Positions 9,001 to 16,706 of a DNA stretch of 64,000 bases are shown here, piece by piece. The stretch is from Candidatus Altarchaeales archaeon ex4484_96 (GTDB lineage Archaea; Altiarchaeota; Altiarchaeia; IMC4; QMZM01): positions 1 to 64,000 of the forward strand of contig NJDH01000003.1 in NCBI GenBank assembly GCA_002254405.1, in the 5' to 3' direction. The notes below the pieces were generated by a model, which ran no database searches, was not told the origin of the DNA, and saw only the letters and a list, made by a program, of their open reading frames with translations. A program made the position numbers and the translations under genes. The stretch's first letter is position 1. Each line of letters opens with the position of its first letter.

Positions 9001-9247
9001 GGTATGCACCGCCCTCTATGTTGGTTGCCTCTTCATCAGGGTGCTTATGTATATCATCGCAGCGGTTGGGTTGTTGATGATACTATGGGCCGGTATTACC
9101 TGGATTGTCTCCGATTCACCCGCGCAAAGGACTAGGGCGAGAAACATGCTCATCTCGGTTATTATAGCATTGATGGTTATACTGCTGGCATTGGCTTTAA
9201 TAAACTACCTGGTCACCGGGACGAGGATACTGAGCTTTTATTGCTGA
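6068..9247 (+). CDS. Concatenated VirB2/TrbC-like pilin protein, ten hairpin modules
   Basis: 1059 residues. A signal-peptide-like segment (LLLFLLAFMLFGSMVYTVSA) precedes ten tandem two-helix modules. The conserved loops lie near 6310 (SSDSSSQR), 6590 (GSDSPEDR), 6860 (LSDSPEER), 7160 (SSDDPVAR), 7475 (ISDSPEDR), 7785 (ASDSPQDR), 8142 (GSDSTEQR), 8511 (SSESYEGR), 8783 (TSESPEQR) and 9092 (VSDSPAQR). Most modules open with an alanine/valine-Cys pair and carry 'aG..W' before the loop and '(A/S)K/R' after it. The copies are too diverged at DNA level to be recent. It is 39 bp after the five-module gene and likely in the same operon. The fold is TrbC/VirB2-like; the concatenated state and function are inference. 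About 20 membrane helices would result. Confidence 0.82.
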   Translation: MKVFNRVFRCQKLLLFLLAFMLFGSMVYTVSAQSGLDDCLKTCKSSAGGEIIHLVRYTICIILRLVQLLCVIASVLAITLAGIMWISSDSSSQRALAKKIVMFALLGLIVTMIVIQLVNAFISFGIDTGKIFVIGCETTWDTTIYNPINTVACVLYRVLQLGAILLAAVVLTLAGIMWVGSDSPEDRIRARNIMVYVVIGFLVVNLVLLLLGSIIDSAIPYTFDCNLMANAPPGISDTITYVACIGLRLFQYSAILLAVAIVALSGVRFILSDSPEERIKARNMIAYTIVGFLVVFTAIAFINTALSGVVGTLSLNSIDCSITSSAPIDLENIRMTLHNVACIVIVIVYFVAAVLASLVIILSGIYFYSSDDPVARNRAKILAAQTVVGLIIILIAMNLISALFSGGGITSIEDATAAIFTNNCVAQIGAGTFSELLKVTDPINTVLCVIITLFQSLSALILVLVIMAAGFRWAISDSPEDRLQSKRMVVYGIIGILVILISTNIIYALISAVSGGVIDDTFIAPGMTGTQCQIASDELDDVLDIVKAFLCIILLGGFFLSGIIIALIIVYAGLRWIASDSPQDRNVAKWIIIKALIGYILIQVASQLVMALSTALVSGAFGMGGFFDFLGSLFGEPYIITCFYYLGAGGGTDAFIGLGILFAQLWFIFCYILRMLQIVAIAAAAIIIVVAGLKWIGSDSTEQRSYVKARVLHALIGLIIVILATSIVDALSLIALLSDMVDVIPIIGPLISGIFDSILVDFFHVDELYTNLCPGWVDILGIFFNEQLRLLACIIIRILQGVAAILATIVILLSGIAWMSSESYEGRTKARDRLLHAIIGLLIVMVALQLVNVFVVTGLDSALSLDCSGTDTGEVVTLANTLGCLMVKILESIAGMIAAILIIVAGYRWMTSESPEQRVKQRNRIITILVGLTVTIIALQLVQLFVSEHGFMQINPECIPLSIAPVDCSSPADELEEVVCTALYVGCLFIRVLMYIIAAVGLLMILWAGITWIVSDSPAQRTRARNMLISVIIALMVILLALALINYLVTGTRILSFYC

Positions 9248-9253
9248 TTTTTT

Positions 9254-11062
9254 TTATCCTATGGTGTATATTAGGAGATAGATTAGTAGTATTATCGTTA
9301 AAAGGAAAACAGCCATCCCGATGGTTATCTGCTCTTCCCTGCTGAAATGCAAGGCCTTCTGTTGCTCTATTCTTTTTTCAAACGCGCCTGCTTTATCTGA
9401 GCCAGCCATCTCAAGTACTGTGACATAAAGCATGTCCCTGAAAACCCCGATCGCGTTCACCGGGTTCTTGGTGAACCAAAGAAAAATGTATGCTGTTCTG
9501 GAGGCTGTATCATCTATTTTTTTGGCATAATAGGTGAGGGGTTTCTCACAATACCACATAAATCCTTTCGCAAGTTTCCGGTAAAACCAGTCTGTGTCCA
9601 GTGATATGGTGTTTTTTCTTTTAAGCAGCGGGAGCATCACGAAAAAAGCAAGAGCTGAATAAAATAATAGCTCAAGCTGCTGCACGACGTGGTCTATTGT
9701 GTAGGCGTTGTATTCGATTTGAGCGGGCAGAATATTATACAACAGCTGCGGGTACACTCCCAGAAGTATGCAAAGGAATGCTGCTCCTCCCATAGCATAA
9801 AGCATGTTTTTCGGGGGCTCTGTTGTTCTGATGCCTGAGTCTTTGGCGAAAAACACAAAATAAGGGAATTTTATCCCCGCATGAAGGAATACTCCTGCTG
9901 AGGCAAGCTGCAGCAGCATGAACACAGGTATCAGATGCTGGTTGGCTGCGGCTGATATTATCATGGATTTGGTTGTGAAACCGCTGAATAGCGGGAACGC
10001 AGATATGGATGCCGCCCCTATGAGGCAGAATATTAATGTCAACGGCATGCTCTTGTATAGTCCCCCCAGCTCGGTGCATTTTCTTTTGCCGGTCATGTAT
10101 AATACTGCTCCAGCAGACATCCAAAGCAGCCCCTTGTATAATATGTGGCCGAACGCGTGTGCTGTGGAGCCGTTGAGTGAGAGCGCTGTTCCGATGCCTA
10201 CGCCTGCGACCATAAACCCTACCTGGTTTATTATGCTGTAGGCGAGTATCCTGCGCATGTCGTTTTCCAGGATAGCGTATATTATGCCGTATATTGACAT
10301 TATTGTTCCCAGCCAGATTAGTATCTCCCACCCGGGGTATCCTCTTATGAGAACGTATACTGCTGTTTTGGTTGTGAAGGCGCTCAGGAACACGGCCCCG
10401 GTTACAGTGCCCTCGGGGTACGCATCAGATAACCATGCATGCAGCGGCGGAACAGCTGCATTAACAAGGAACCCAAGGAGTATAAGATTTGATGATAGCA
10501 TTCCGCTGTCAGCCGCATCGAATGCGATTGAACCTGTTTGGGCTACCTGCATTATTATGCCAGCCAGCAGCACGGAGCCTCCGAATGCGTGCACCATGAT
10601 GTATCTATATCCTGCCTTCCTTGAGGGTTCATCTCTTTTGTACCATATCAGCATAAGGGATGCGAGCGCCATAATCTCCCAGCAGATGAATAAAGTGAAG
10701 TAGTCTCCTGTGAAAACCACACCCAAAGCGCTTCCAACGTAAAGCAGTGCTGAAATATGCTGTCCGTCATCGTCCAGGTGCAGGGAGTATACCATCCCAA
10801 GTGTGGCCATTAACGTGAAAATGTATCCAAAGCACAGGCTTAGGTTGTCTACTCTGCCGAATATCAGCTCATAGCCCAGGAAATCAAATCCCCAGTGTGC
10901 TCCGTGTGGTAGAAACATTAGGCTGATGAAGGCTGCTGCGGGTATTAATACGAGAACTGCTTTCTTTAGCTTGCCTCCGAAAAGCGGGATGAGGGAAGCA
11001 CCCAAAACTAAGATTATTCCTGGGTGGATTCCGCTGTTCAAAAGTGATGATAGCTCACTCAT
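9254..11062 (-). CDS. Mrp/complex I-type antiporter subunit D-like (third copy)
   Basis: 602-residue polytopic protein of the proton-conducting membrane transporter family (MrpD, NuoL/M/N). Diagnostic parts are the Glu in FICWEIMALASLMLIW, the Lys/His helices AVPPLHAWLSDAYPEG and TAHAFGHILYKGLLW, and the discontinuous-helix segment RRILAYSIINQVGFM. The C-terminal ~100 residues (lateral-helix-like, then a final helix) are longer than in the other two copies and recall NuoL/HyfB. It is the last gene of the operon and overlaps the preceding small gene by 8 bp. It would conduct H+ or Na+ across the membrane. Confidence 0.85.
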   Translation of the reverse strand: MSELSSLLNSGIHPGIILVLGASLIPLFGGKLKKAVLVLIPAAAFISLMFLPHGAHWGFDFLGYELIFGRVDNLSLCFGYIFTLMATLGMVYSLHLDDDGQHISALLYVGSALGVVFTGDYFTLFICWEIMALASLMLIWYKRDEPSRKAGYRYIMVHAFGGSVLLAGIIMQVAQTGSIAFDAADSGMLSSNLILLGFLVNAAVPPLHAWLSDAYPEGTVTGAVFLSAFTTKTAVYVLIRGYPGWEILIWLGTIMSIYGIIYAILENDMRRILAYSIINQVGFMVAGVGIGTALSLNGSTAHAFGHILYKGLLWMSAGAVLYMTGKRKCTELGGLYKSMPLTLIFCLIGAASISAFPLFSGFTTKSMIISAAANQHLIPVFMLLQLASAGVFLHAGIKFPYFVFFAKDSGIRTTEPPKNMLYAMGGAAFLCILLGVYPQLLYNILPAQIEYNAYTIDHVVQQLELLFYSALAFFVMLPLLKRKNTISLDTDWFYRKLAKGFMWYCEKPLTYYAKKIDDTASRTAYIFLWFTKNPVNAIGVFRDMLYVTVLEMAGSDKAGAFEKRIEQQKALHFSREEQITIGMAVFLLTIILLIYLLIYTIG

Positions 11063-11282
11063 AGTATTCCTCCCTTTTCTGCAGCCATATGCCCAGTAAC
11101 TTGGATACGAGTACTATTAGCACGCAGCTTAGGAAACCGTATATTGAGTAGAAACCGGGAAGTGCCTCCCATGAGACGACGATATGGTGTTTGGGTATGA
11201 GCAGATCCGCTAGATAGATTAATACGAGAGATGCGATAAACATTTTTTTCAGGTTCCCGTATGTGAGTATTTTATTTATCAT
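11055..11282 (-). CDS. Small membrane protein of the Mrp operon
   Basis: 75 residues starting MINKILTYGNLKKMFIASLV, with two hydrophobic helices (about 14-29 and 44-66) joined by LIPKHHIVVSWEALPGFYSI. The ATG at 11282 follows the upstream subunit's stop by one base; a longer frame would run into that gene. Small two-helix proteins occur between MrpD-like genes in some antiporter operons. I cannot assign a family, but tight coupling on both sides argues for a real subunit. Confidence 0.65.
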   Translation of the reverse strand: MINKILTYGNLKKMFIASLVLIYLADLLIPKHHIVVSWEALPGFYSIYGFLSCVLIVLVSKLLGIWLQKREEYYE

Positions 11283-11283
11283 A

Positions 11284-12765
11284 TCATATGCCTCCGAATA
11301 TGTTTTTTGCCATGAGCTCAACAAGCCCGTAGAAGAACCCGGGTGCATCAGGCCATAAACCGAGTATAATCGATATTGCTGCTGTCAGGGTTAAAGGTAT
11401 GAGCATGAGTGCTGGTGCCTCATTCTTTTTTGTTTTGGTTTTTGCTTGCTTAAAGTAGGCACGGTATATTATCGGGAAAAAATAGGCGACGTTAAGCAGC
11501 GCGCTTGAGAGCAAAACCGCGACCAAGGGCAGCTGGTTTGCTTCAACAGAGCCTAAAAGCAGATACCATTTGCTGAGGTATCCGCAGACGGGCGGGAAAC
11601 CCGCCATACCAAAAGCAGCTATGCTGAAGGCGGCCATGGTGTAAGGCATGCTTTTGCCTATGCCGTCCAGCTCGCTTATGTTTTTCTTTTTTGTTGCCAC
11701 ATATATTGCTCCGGCGCAGAAAAACAATGTTATCTTCATGAAGGCATGGTGTGCGATATGCATGACCCCGCCAAAAAGCCCTGCTGGGTTGACGTATGCC
11801 GCCCCAAGGATGATGTATGACAGCTGGCTTATGGTGGAGTAGGCTAGCATCTTTTTCAGGTTATCCTGCGTTAACGCAAACATTGAGGCCACGAGTATTG
11901 TGTAGGCTACGAAATAGGCTAGTGGTATGCCCACGCCCAGCTTGGATACGAGTGTGGGTCCGAAGACGAAAAATATTGTTCTCACCACGCCGAATACGCC
12001 GGCTTTCACAACCGCTACCGCATGCAGTAGTGCGCTAACCGGTGTTGGGGCTACCATGGCTGATGGAAGCCAGGAGTGCAGTGGCATGAAAGCCGCCTTC
12101 ACACCAAAGCCTACGATGTATGCTGCGAACAGTATCTGCAGGCCTAATACGCTGCCGTATCCGTATAGGAAACCCCCTGGTGTGAAACCCAGCGATCCTG
12201 TCAACGAGTATGTTGCTATTATGGCGAAAAGCAATACAACCCCTCCGCTGAGGGTGTAGACGAGGTATTTTCTGCCCGCTGATTTGGCTTTGGCGCTCTG
12301 TTTGTGTATGACAAGAGGGTATGTTATGAGGGTCAGTATCTCGTAGAACACGAAAAGCGTCAGCAGGTTGGCTGCGAAGGCAACCCCTATTGTTGAGGAT
12401 AATGCTATTGCAAAGGATGCGAAGTATCGGGTCTGGGCGTGTTCGGCAAGTCCTCTCACGTACCCTATCGAATAAACTGATGTCAGAATCCAAAGAAACG
12501 ATGCGAGCACACCGAAAAGCAGGCCGAAGGCGTCAACCCTGAATGCGAAGGGTATCCCTGGCAGTATGTTGAATAGCTTATAGTATATGTTGTTTCCCTC
12601 TAAAACAGCGGGTATCATTGATGCTATTATTATGAACTTTAATGTGGCTGCTATCATGGTCCATGTTTCGCGCAGGTTTCTTTTTTTATCGCTTAATAAA
12701 ATCAGCACCGAGGCTGCCGCTGATATGAAAACAGCTAGCAGGGGCTTGATTGATATTACATCCAT
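11284..12765 (-). CDS. Mrp-type antiporter subunit D-like (second copy)
   Basis: 493 residues and about 14 membrane helices. It has the family motifs TLFVFYEILTLITYPLVIH (key Glu), KAAFMPLHSWLPSAMVAPTP (Lys and HSWLP), SALLHAVAVVKAGVFGV and KKMLAYSTISQLSYIILG, and HAFMKITLFFCAGAI. It fits the MnhD/MrpD family of proton-pumping subunits in length and motifs. It is separated by 10 bp from the first copy and is co-transcribed with it. Confidence 0.9.
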   Translation of the reverse strand: MDVISIKPLLAVFISAAASVLILLSDKKRNLRETWTMIAATLKFIIIASMIPAVLEGNNIYYKLFNILPGIPFAFRVDAFGLLFGVLASFLWILTSVYSIGYVRGLAEHAQTRYFASFAIALSSTIGVAFAANLLTLFVFYEILTLITYPLVIHKQSAKAKSAGRKYLVYTLSGGVVLLFAIIATYSLTGSLGFTPGGFLYGYGSVLGLQILFAAYIVGFGVKAAFMPLHSWLPSAMVAPTPVSALLHAVAVVKAGVFGVVRTIFFVFGPTLVSKLGVGIPLAYFVAYTILVASMFALTQDNLKKMLAYSTISQLSYIILGAAYVNPAGLFGGVMHIAHHAFMKITLFFCAGAIYVATKKKNISELDGIGKSMPYTMAAFSIAAFGMAGFPPVCGYLSKWYLLLGSVEANQLPLVAVLLSSALLNVAYFFPIIYRAYFKQAKTKTKKNEAPALMLIPLTLTAAISIILGLWPDAPGFFYGLVELMAKNIFGGI

Positions 12766-12775
12766 CTTTTTTTTT

Positions 12776-14242
12776 TTATTGAATCAATGATATTGCCGTG
12801 TATTGCACATAGGGTAGTATCATGTAAACCAGTATCCCGAATACTATGCACGCTGCCGCTAATACCAGCATGGGTATTAGCATGCTTGCTGGAGCTATTG
12901 TTTTATCTATTTTATTTTGTTCCCCGAAGTATGCTTTCTCAAGAACCCTGAAGAAGTACCCGGCGTTTAATAGGCTGCTTGATAGTATCACGAGCGCGAA
13001 AATCCATCTGCCGGCTTCGATTGAGCCGAGAGCAAGATACCACTTGCTAAAAAAACCGCAAAGCGGCGGTACTCCGACCATGGAAAGTGAGGCGATGGCG
13101 AAAAAAGCCATGGTGTAAGGCATTTTTTTCCCTAGGCCGTTGAAGTCCCCTATGTTTTTTATCCCTGTCTTGTATATGATTGCTCCAACAGCCAGAAACA
13201 GGCACCCCTTCATCAGCGCATGGTTTAGTATGTGCAGGAGGCTTCCGGTCAACCCGGCTGTGTTAGCTAATCCTATGCCCAATACAATGTATCCTATCTG
13301 GCTTATGCTGCTGTAGGCGAGCATTCTTTTGATGTTTTTCTGGGCTATTGCGCTTATGGAGCCGGCTATTATGGCTATGGCGGCCGTCCATGAGAGTATT
13401 TCTCCGACAGGCATGGTTTCGATAAAAAAGTTTATAGTGAAAACATCATAGAGTAATCTTATCATCATGTATGCGCCTACCTTGGACATGAGGGCGGCTA
13501 TTAGGGCGCTCACCGTTGATGGGGCGTGGGTGTATGCGTTGGGCAGCCAGCTGTGAAGCGGGAAGAGCGCTATTTTTATGCTTAAGCCTACGACTATCAG
13601 TACCGCGGCTGCGTGAACAACCCTTGAGCCGTAGAGTTCCTCAAGATGAAGCGACATGTCTGCCATGTTTAGTGTGCCTGTTACGGCATATAGGAATCCG
13701 ATACCGATGAGGATGAATGAGGCCGCTATTGTTCCCAGTATAAGGTACTTGAAGCTTGCTGTAAGCGCCTGTCTTTTTTCTCCCAGGGCTATGAGAGCGT
13801 AAGCGGATAGCGAGCTTATCTCAAGGAAAACATACAGGTTGAATATGTCGCCTGTTACGACGATACCCAGCAATCCCGTCAGAAGCAGCATATGCAGCGT
13901 ATAGTAGAATACAAGATTTTTGTTTAGTTCTTTTTCTATGCTTTTCTTGGAGTACACGCTTATGGATAATCCGATGAAGGCTATGATTGCAGCCATATAA
14001 GCTCCGAGGTTGTCTATGACATATTCTATGCCCCAGGGGGGCTCCCAGTTCCCCAGGTGATAGCTTAAAGTCCCGTGTAATGTAACGTTTTTGATTAGCA
14101 TTATTGCCAGGATGAAAACAGCCGAGGTTGCTATAAACGATAGGATATGGCAGTATCTTCTGCGTATTAAACCCACAACAGGCATTATGAATGAGCTCAT
14201 CAGGGGTATTATGACTATGAGTACCGGGAGGTTTGTGTTCAT
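12776..14242 (-). CDS. mnhD: Mrp-type antiporter subunit D (first copy)
   Basis: 488 residues. Motifs include FNLYVFLEISSLSAYALIAL (Glu helix), IKIALFPLHSWLPNAYTHAP (Lys, HSWLP), STVSALIAALMSKVGAYMMI, KRMLAYSSISQIGYIVLG and HALMKGCLFLAVGAI, all as in MrpD. It follows mnhC with an ATGA overlap, the position of mrpD in classic mrp operons and of mbhH in Pyrococcus. It is the likely core ion-translocating subunit. Confidence 0.92.
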   Translation of the reverse strand: MNTNLPVLIVIIPLMSSFIMPVVGLIRRRYCHILSFIATSAVFILAIMLIKNVTLHGTLSYHLGNWEPPWGIEYVIDNLGAYMAAIIAFIGLSISVYSKKSIEKELNKNLVFYYTLHMLLLTGLLGIVVTGDIFNLYVFLEISSLSAYALIALGEKRQALTASFKYLILGTIAASFILIGIGFLYAVTGTLNMADMSLHLEELYGSRVVHAAAVLIVVGLSIKIALFPLHSWLPNAYTHAPSTVSALIAALMSKVGAYMMIRLLYDVFTINFFIETMPVGEILSWTAAIAIIAGSISAIAQKNIKRMLAYSSISQIGYIVLGIGLANTAGLTGSLLHILNHALMKGCLFLAVGAIIYKTGIKNIGDFNGLGKKMPYTMAFFAIASLSMVGVPPLCGFFSKWYLALGSIEAGRWIFALVILSSSLLNAGYFFRVLEKAYFGEQNKIDKTIAPASMLIPMLVLAAACIVFGILVYMILPYVQYTAISLIQ

Positions 14243-14604
14243 TGGTTTGCCTCCATTATTTTGTCTTCGTCCAGTGTCCTGTATTCCTGGTATATCTTGA
14301 TTATTATTGTGAGAGCTACTGCTGTGGTGCTAACCGAAACCACGATGGCTGTCAGAATCAGCACTTGGGGGAGTGGGTTTACGTATCCTGTCGCGTGCTC
14401 GACCAGTATGGGGGCCGAAAGCTCCTTGATGTATCCCGCGGATATGTAAAACAGGAAGATGGCTGTCTGCATTATGTTCATGCCGATAATCTTTTTTATC
14501 AGGTTTTTTTTGGATGTCATGGCATAGAATCCTATGACCACCAATAAAACGAAAACCCAGTAATTGTATTTACCAATTATCCATTCCAGCTCCAATTCTC
14601 TCAC
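14239..14604 (-). CDS. mnhC: Na+/H+ antiporter subunit C (MnhC/MrpC, NuoK-like)
   Basis: 121 residues with three helices. GMNIMQTAIFLFYISAGY and NPLPQVLILTAIVVSVSTTA are the paired NuoK/MrpC motifs that sit between D and the other small subunits. The start is a GTG at 14604 within the end of mnhB (35-bp overlap); no later start leaves the first helix intact. Confidence 0.92.
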   Translation of the reverse strand: MRELELEWIIGKYNYWVFVLLVVIGFYAMTSKKNLIKKIIGMNIMQTAIFLFYISAGYIKELSAPILVEHATGYVNPLPQVLILTAIVVSVSTTAVALTIIIKIYQEYRTLDEDKIMEANQ

Positions 14605-15025
14605 CCGCTAAGTATATGAAAAGTATTATCGTCGCCGACATAACGGTTAATCCAATCCCCAGTTCCACCCCGAGTATTGAGAGTGCCGTTGTCTCGTGGG
14701 CGTCAACAGGCAGGGGCAAGCTATCGTATTGCAGGTATTTGCCCCCGGAAAGCATATCCATTAAACCAATCCCTGAATATATCAATACTCCTAGGCTTAT
14801 GAGGATTATGAGGTGCTTTTTTGATACCCGTTTTTTTGCTTTAGACAGGCCGTATACTATGCCATATAATATCATGCTTGTTCCAAGAATCACCCCGCCC
14901 TGGAATCCCCCGCCGGGTGATGTTTCCCCGTGCACTATTACGTAGATGCCGAATAATTGGATGAATGGAATCATTATCCTTGATATTGTTCTGGCTACCA
15001 GAGATTCCACTTCTTTTTCACCCAT
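14570..15025 (-). CDS. mnhB: Na+/H+ antiporter subunit B (MnhB/MbhF)
   Basis: 151 residues and four helices. The signature is FGIYVIVHGETSPGGGFQGG followed by VILGTSMILYGIVYG, characteristic of the MnhB domain, and a later VELGIGLTVMSATIILF helix. It overlaps the MbhE-like gene by 8 bp. In Mrp-type complexes this subunit lies beside MrpA's C-terminal part. Confidence 0.92.
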   Translation of the reverse strand: MGEKEVESLVARTISRIMIPFIQLFGIYVIVHGETSPGGGFQGGVILGTSMILYGIVYGLSKAKKRVSKKHLIILISLGVLIYSGIGLMDMLSGGKYLQYDSLPLPVDAHETTALSILGVELGIGLTVMSATIILFIYLAGERIGAGMDNW

Positions 15026-15302
15026 TATTCCACCTCATAAACAATATCATCACCGCTATCCCTGCCGTGAATATGACTGTTGTCTCCCCTAGGGTATCGT
15101 ATCCCCTGTAGTTGGCTAGTATTGCTGTTACAATGTTTGGGGCTCCGCCTTCTGTTTCTGAGTTATTTATGTATCTTGGTATTACGTGTTTGTTTGCTGG
15201 GTTATCCGGGTCACCGAAGCTGGGCATGTCCTCTACCACGTATATCAGGATGGCGCTCACGGCCAAAAGCGACATCAGCGAAGCGTATTTGATTTTAGTC
15301 AT
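15018..15302 (-). CDS. MbhE-like subunit (MrpA C-terminal part as a separate gene)
   Basis: 94 residues. An N-terminal helix is followed by a loop (PSFGDPDNPANKHVIPRYIN) and NIVTAILANYRGYDTLGETT before a final helix. The '..VT.IL.dfRgyDTlGE..V' motif is diagnostic of the MrpA C-terminal/MbhE domain. In mrp operons it is fused to the large MrpA; here, as in Mbh hydrogenases, it stands alone. ATGA overlap with the MbhD-like gene. Confidence 0.88.
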   Translation of the reverse strand: MTKIKYASLMSLLAVSAILIYVVEDMPSFGDPDNPANKHVIPRYINNSETEGGAPNIVTAILANYRGYDTLGETTVIFTAGIAVMILFMRWNNG

Positions 15303-15550
15303 TTCTCTTCCATCACCATTGTTTTAGATAATGCTGCTATGAAAAGGAAGGTCGTCACCCCGGCTCCTACCGCGGCTTCGGTGAACGCGACATCAGGGGA
15401 GTTGAGCACCACCCAAGTTAATGCCATGATGAGGCTGTATCCGGACAGCAGTATTGTGGCGCTTAATAGGTTTTTCATCCTTATGGCGGCATAGGATATT
15501 AATACCAGAAAAACCAGCAGTATGAAATCTATTTCTATCGGAGAGTTCAT
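15299..15550 (-). CDS. MbhD-like subunit (DUF4040, MrpA C-terminal part)
   Basis: 83 residues with three helices. ATILLSGYSLIMALTWVVLN followed by SPDVAFTEAAVGAG is the DUF4040/MbhD hallmark: a helix, then 'apDvAltea.vga'. It corresponds to a segment of MrpA that is separately encoded in this operon. ATGA overlaps on both sides imply translational coupling. Confidence 0.9.
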   Translation of the reverse strand: MNSPIEIDFILLVFLVLISYAAIRMKNLLSATILLSGYSLIMALTWVVLNSPDVAFTEAAVGAGVTTFLFIAALSKTMVMEEK

Positions 15551-15864
15551 CCGTCCACCTCCCTTACCCAGGGCTTAACTCCTTTGTTGTATACTGCCCT
15601 GGATATCGTATGTGTTGCCACCGGGGATGTGAGCATTATGAATATCATCATTATGAGAAGCTTTGCTGTTGTGGTTGATATGCCAGAATATAATCCAAGC
15701 CCGAGCAATATTAGGCTTGCTCCTAGGGTGTCTCCTTTCCCGGTCGCATGAAGTCGGGTGTAGAGGTCTGGGAATCTAAGCAATCCTATGGTGGCGGTTA
15801 TGAAAAAAAACAACCCCCCGGCAAGAAACAATACCGTCACCCCATCCATAATACAATCCATCAT
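15547..15864 (-). CDS. mnhG: Na+/H+ antiporter subunit G (MnhG)
   Basis: 105 residues, three helices. GLLRFPDLYTRLHATGKGDT is the highly conserved MnhG motif ('G..RfPD.ytRlHA..ka.tlG'), followed by LIMMIFIMLTSPVATHTISR. Several in-frame Met codons occur at the start; the first is used. Confidence 0.95.
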   Translation of the reverse strand: MMDCIMDGVTVLFLAGGLFFFITATIGLLRFPDLYTRLHATGKGDTLGASLILLGLGLYSGISTTTAKLLIMMIFIMLTSPVATHTISRAVYNKGVKPWVREVDG

Positions 15865-15867
15865 TTC

Positions 15868-16131
15868 CTATAATCCCCCGAACTCTATTTGTTTAGATAG
15901 TGCCACCGTTAATATGAAATTAAATAGCGCGTATACTATTGCGACATCGACAAAATAGAGGCTGTCAAACAGGTAGCCTATGAGCACCACTATTATGATT
16001 GTTTTAGTGCCTACTACGTTTATGGCTATCGCCCTGTCCCATGGTTCGGGTCCTACTATCGCCCGGTAGAGGCAGAGCAGGGTGGTGGCCAGCAGGCATA
16101 ATGTTGTGTACTCGAATATTTCTTGCATCAT
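15868..16131 (-). CDS. mnhF: Na+/H+ antiporter subunit F (MnhF)
   Basis: 87 residues and three helices. CLYRAIVGPEPWDRAIAINV matches the MnhF motif ('r...GPt..DRv.a.n'), with DVAIVYALFNFILTVALSK at the C-terminus. It is three bases upstream of mnhG and overlaps mnhE by ATGA. Confidence 0.95.
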   Translation of the reverse strand: MMQEIFEYTTLCLLATTLLCLYRAIVGPEPWDRAIAINVVGTKTIIIVVLIGYLFDSLYFVDVAIVYALFNFILTVALSKQIEFGGL

Positions 16132-16619
16132 GTTTCGTCCTCAAATATCTCCACCAATCTGGTTCTCATCGTGCCATCTAATAGCTCCTGCGCCGATTTA
16201 TCCGATAGTGAGTGGACAAAATACCTGTTTTTCTTTACGTCTATGGTTATTGTCCCGGGTGTGAGTGTTATTGAGTTGGCGAGTGTTGTTTTCCCTATAT
16301 CCCCTTTAAGCTGCGTATCGAATTCTATAATCTTGGGGTTGATGGGCATGCTGGGATGTAAAACCCGATACGCTACATCCAGGTTGGCGAGTATTATGCT
16401 GTATCCCAGGTAAATCAGGTATTTGAGGGCTTGGATTATTTTTTTTAGTGAGGTGTTTGTTTTATCTTCTGCTATCAGTAAATCGCTGGAGTAGTACGCT
16501 ACGAGCAGACTACCGATTACTCCGGCGCTGATATGCAGTAAGTCGATTCTTGCGGACAGCAGCATCCAGAATAACACCATGATTGCGAATGTTAGAGTAA
16601 AGGGCTTTATCTTTACCAT
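16128..16619 (-). CDS. mnhE: Na+/H+ antiporter subunit E (MnhE)
   Basis: 163 residues. Two N-terminal helices, a third helix (LIYLGYSIILANLDVAYRVL) and a soluble domain with TTLANSITLTPGTITIDVKK, the MnhE core ('ll.nsITLTPGTlt.di..'). It is the first gene of the eleven-gene minus-strand operon E-F-G-D'-E'-B-C-D-D-x-D, which follows the gene order of the membrane module of Pyrococcus Mbh. Transcription would start in the AT-rich gap at 16620-16706. Confidence 0.94.
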   Translation of the reverse strand: MVKIKPFTLTFAIMVLFWMLLSARIDLLHISAGVIGSLLVAYYSSDLLIAEDKTNTSLKKIIQALKYLIYLGYSIILANLDVAYRVLHPSMPINPKIIEFDTQLKGDIGKTTLANSITLTPGTITIDVKKNRYFVHSLSDKSAQELLDGTMRTRLVEIFEDET

Positions 16620-16706
16620 TTTTATTACTTCATTTACTATAATTGAGTTATAATTATCTGTAACTATAATTAATTATAATGATAAATTAAATCAATAATA
16701 TCTACG
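16620..16706. promoter_or_regulatory. Divergent promoter region, Mrp operon and A-ATPase
   Basis: This 87-bp gap is extremely AT-rich and holds four copies of TATAATT or its complement (within 16638-16682), including the palindrome ATAATTAATTAT. It must carry both divergent promoters. The repeated element could be paired TATA boxes, an operator, or both; the sequence alone does not decide. Confidence 0.5.

Noticed and set aside
9735..10331. 198-aa and other long antisense reading frames across the MrpD-like genes
   Set aside because: They lie inside well-conserved genes in other frames and show no domain or RBS; shadows of biased codon use.
9254..16619. Membrane-bound hydrogenase (Mbh) operon
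   Set aside because: Only the antiporter-like part is present; no NiFe large/small subunit or NuoI-like gene follows.
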